Of a DNA stretch of 64,000 bases, positions 62,904 to 64,000 are shown piece after piece. The notes beneath the pieces were generated by a model. It had not been told where the DNA came from, did no database searches, and worked only from the letters and a program-made list of their open reading frames with translations. Location of the stretch: positions 1,302,001-1,366,000 of the forward strand of contig NZ_JANUSB010000015.1 of NCBI RefSeq assembly GCF_024793895.1, written 5' to 3'. The position numbers and the translations under genes are program-made. Each line of letters begins with the position of its first letter. The stretch's first letter is position 1. Source of the stretch: Serratia sp. AKBS12. GTDB lineage: Bacteria > Pseudomonadota > Gammaproteobacteria > Enterobacterales > Enterobacteriaceae.

Positions 62904-63857
62904 ATGAACCGCTACATGCTCCTCCTGATTGCCCGGCGCTGCGGTGCCGGCATCCTGACCCTGCTGATTGTCTCGGCGGTGGTGTTTTTCGTTACCAGCA
63001 TGCTGCCGGGCGATGCGGCACAAATGATGCTTGGCCAGAGTGCCACGCCGGAAACGGTAGCGGCGCTGCGCCAGCAGCTCGGGCTGGATCAGCCACTGAT
63101 GATTCGCTATCTGGACTGGCTGAGCGGCATGCTGCGTGGCGACTTCGGCACCTCGTTCGCCAGTCATCTGCCGGTATCCCAACTGGTTGCGCAGCGCATT
63201 CCGGCCACCTTCGAACTGGCTGGGATCACCACACTGGTGTCGGTACCGCTGGCGCTGGTGATTGGGCTGGCGGCGGCGATGAAACGCGGTTCGCTGTTCG
63301 ATCGCGGACTGATGATGACCACCATGGCGGTGGTTGCCGTGCCGGAGTTTCTGGTGGCTACCGTGGCAGTGATGATCTTTGCGGTGAAACTGCACTGGGT
63401 GCCGGCCATGTCGCTGGGCGCACCGGCGCTAGATCTGGTCAGTTACCTGAAAGCCTACGCCTTGCCGGTGCTGACGCTGTGCTGCGTATTGGTGGCGCAG
63501 ATGGCGCGCATGACCCGCTCGGCGCTGATCAATCAGATGGACAGTCCATATCTTGAAATGACTCGTCTCAAGGGGGTATCGCCACTGCGCGCCATGCTGC
63601 GCCACGCGCTGCCAAACGCGGTCGGGCCGATCGCCAACGCCATCTCGCTGAGCCTGTCCTACCTGTTCGGCGGGGTGATTATCATCGAAAGCATCTTCAG
63701 CTATCCGGGGCTGGCCAGCCAACTGGTGGATGCGGTCAGCAACCGCGATCTGCCGTTGGTACAGCTGTGCGTCATGCTGTTTGCCGTCTGCTATCTGCTA
63801 CTGCTGCTGTTGGCGGACATCCTGACCATTGCCTTCAATCCAAAAGGGAGGGGCTAA
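62904..63857 (+). CDS. ABC transporter permease, DppB type
   Basis: 317-residue inner-membrane permease, six hydrophobic segments, with FFVTSMLPGDAAQMMLGQSA near the N-terminus and the EAA-type loop TRLKGVSPLRAMLRHALPNA. AAGGAG precedes the ATG. Its stop overlaps the next gene's ATG by one base. Confidence 0.9.
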   Translation: MNRYMLLLIARRCGAGILTLLIVSAVVFFVTSMLPGDAAQMMLGQSATPETVAALRQQLGLDQPLMIRYLDWLSGMLRGDFGTSFASHLPVSQLVAQRIPATFELAGITTLVSVPLALVIGLAAAMKRGSLFDRGLMMTTMAVVAVPEFLVATVAVMIFAVKLHWVPAMSLGAPALDLVSYLKAYALPVLTLCCVLVAQMARMTRSALINQMDSPYLEMTRLKGVSPLRAMLRHALPNAVGPIANAISLSLSYLFGGVIIIESIFSYPGLASQLVDAVSNRDLPLVQLCVMLFAVCYLLLLLLADILTIAFNPKGRG

Positions 63858-64000
63858 TGAATGTGCTAACGCTACCCTGGCGCTTTTTTCTCTCGCTGAC
63901 TACCAGCGGACGAGTCGGCCTGCTGATTACCCTGGTGTGGATCTTGCTGGCTCTGTTTGGCGCATCGCTGGCGCCGTATAGCCTGGACGATATCGGCGTC
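63857..64000 (+). CDS. ABC transporter permease, DppC type (3' end beyond window)
   Basis: Only the first 48 codons are in the window: MNVLTLPWRFFLSL, then a hydrophobic segment LLITLVWILLALFGASLAP. Position after the DppB-type gene and the TAATG overlap point to the partner permease. The ATPase genes probably follow outside. Confidence 0.8.
   Translation, partial: MNVLTLPWRFFLSLTTSGRVGLLITLVWILLALFGASLAPYSLDDIGV

Overview
The window looks like a chromosomal segment of an enterobacterium, most probably Serratia or a close relative (Yersiniaceae). This rests on gene content: an enteric-type Gcd, a complete pqqABCDEF operon in Klebsiella order, the dat-ddc pair for 1,3-diaminopropane, a subtilisin-like autotransporter of the Serratia Ssp/PrtS type, and a chromosomal ANT(3'')-type nucleotidyltransferase. 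The DNA is GC-rich. No rRNA, tRNA, CRISPR array, insertion sequence or phage gene was seen. Species was not determined.

Layout. 0-2.4 kb: end of a DUF3772/MscS channel gene. 2.5-6.2 kb: aldB-type aldehyde dehydrogenase divergent from an AcoR-like sigma-54 activator, with a recognisable -24/-12 promoter and a 21-bp palindrome between them. 6.2-9.1 kb: LysR regulator divergent from a metallo-beta-lactamase-fold hydrolase and an alpha/beta hydrolase. 9.2-23.4 kb: a PQQ island holding a quinate/glucose-type membrane PQQ dehydrogenase, pqqFEDCBA, an M19 dipeptidase and gcd (all on the minus strand), then a DUF2231 membrane protein and a sorbosone-dehydrogenase-like lipoprotein (plus strand). It could make PQQ and use it at three periplasmic sugar or polyol oxidising enzymes.

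23.7-30.1 kb: one operon of an enolase-superfamily enzyme and a complete oligopeptide/opine-type ABC importer. 30.1-36.6 kb: mixed accessory genes: an AraC/MFS pair, a LysR/SDR pair, a Fur-box-linked orphan iron-type binding protein, a small heat-shock protein and an aadA-like gene. 36.6-46.2 kb: a catabolic cluster with a GntR/FCD regulator, a DUF1330 protein, AA_synth protein, alpha/beta hydrolase, flavin reductase, LLM monooxygenase, aldehyde dehydrogenase, NCS1 permease and an amidohydrolase. The core enzyme set resembles the trigonelline (tgn) or pyridine ring-opening pathways, so an N-heterocycle is the likely substrate.

46.2-52.3 kb: autotransporter protease, a 14-TM drug-efflux type MFS protein and its divergent LysR regulator. 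52.5-55.4 kb: dat-ddc. 56.0-57.4 kb: a gabD-like succinate-semialdehyde dehydrogenase. 57.4-64 kb: an amine-catabolism operon (aldehyde dehydrogenase, HAD-II hydrolase, PuuB-like oxidase, second peptide-type ABC importer) behind a good sigma-54 promoter with an IHF-like site; it runs off the end of the window.

Starts were chosen from Shine-Dalgarno spacing and family length. Functions rest on motifs and remembered family similarity, not on database searches.
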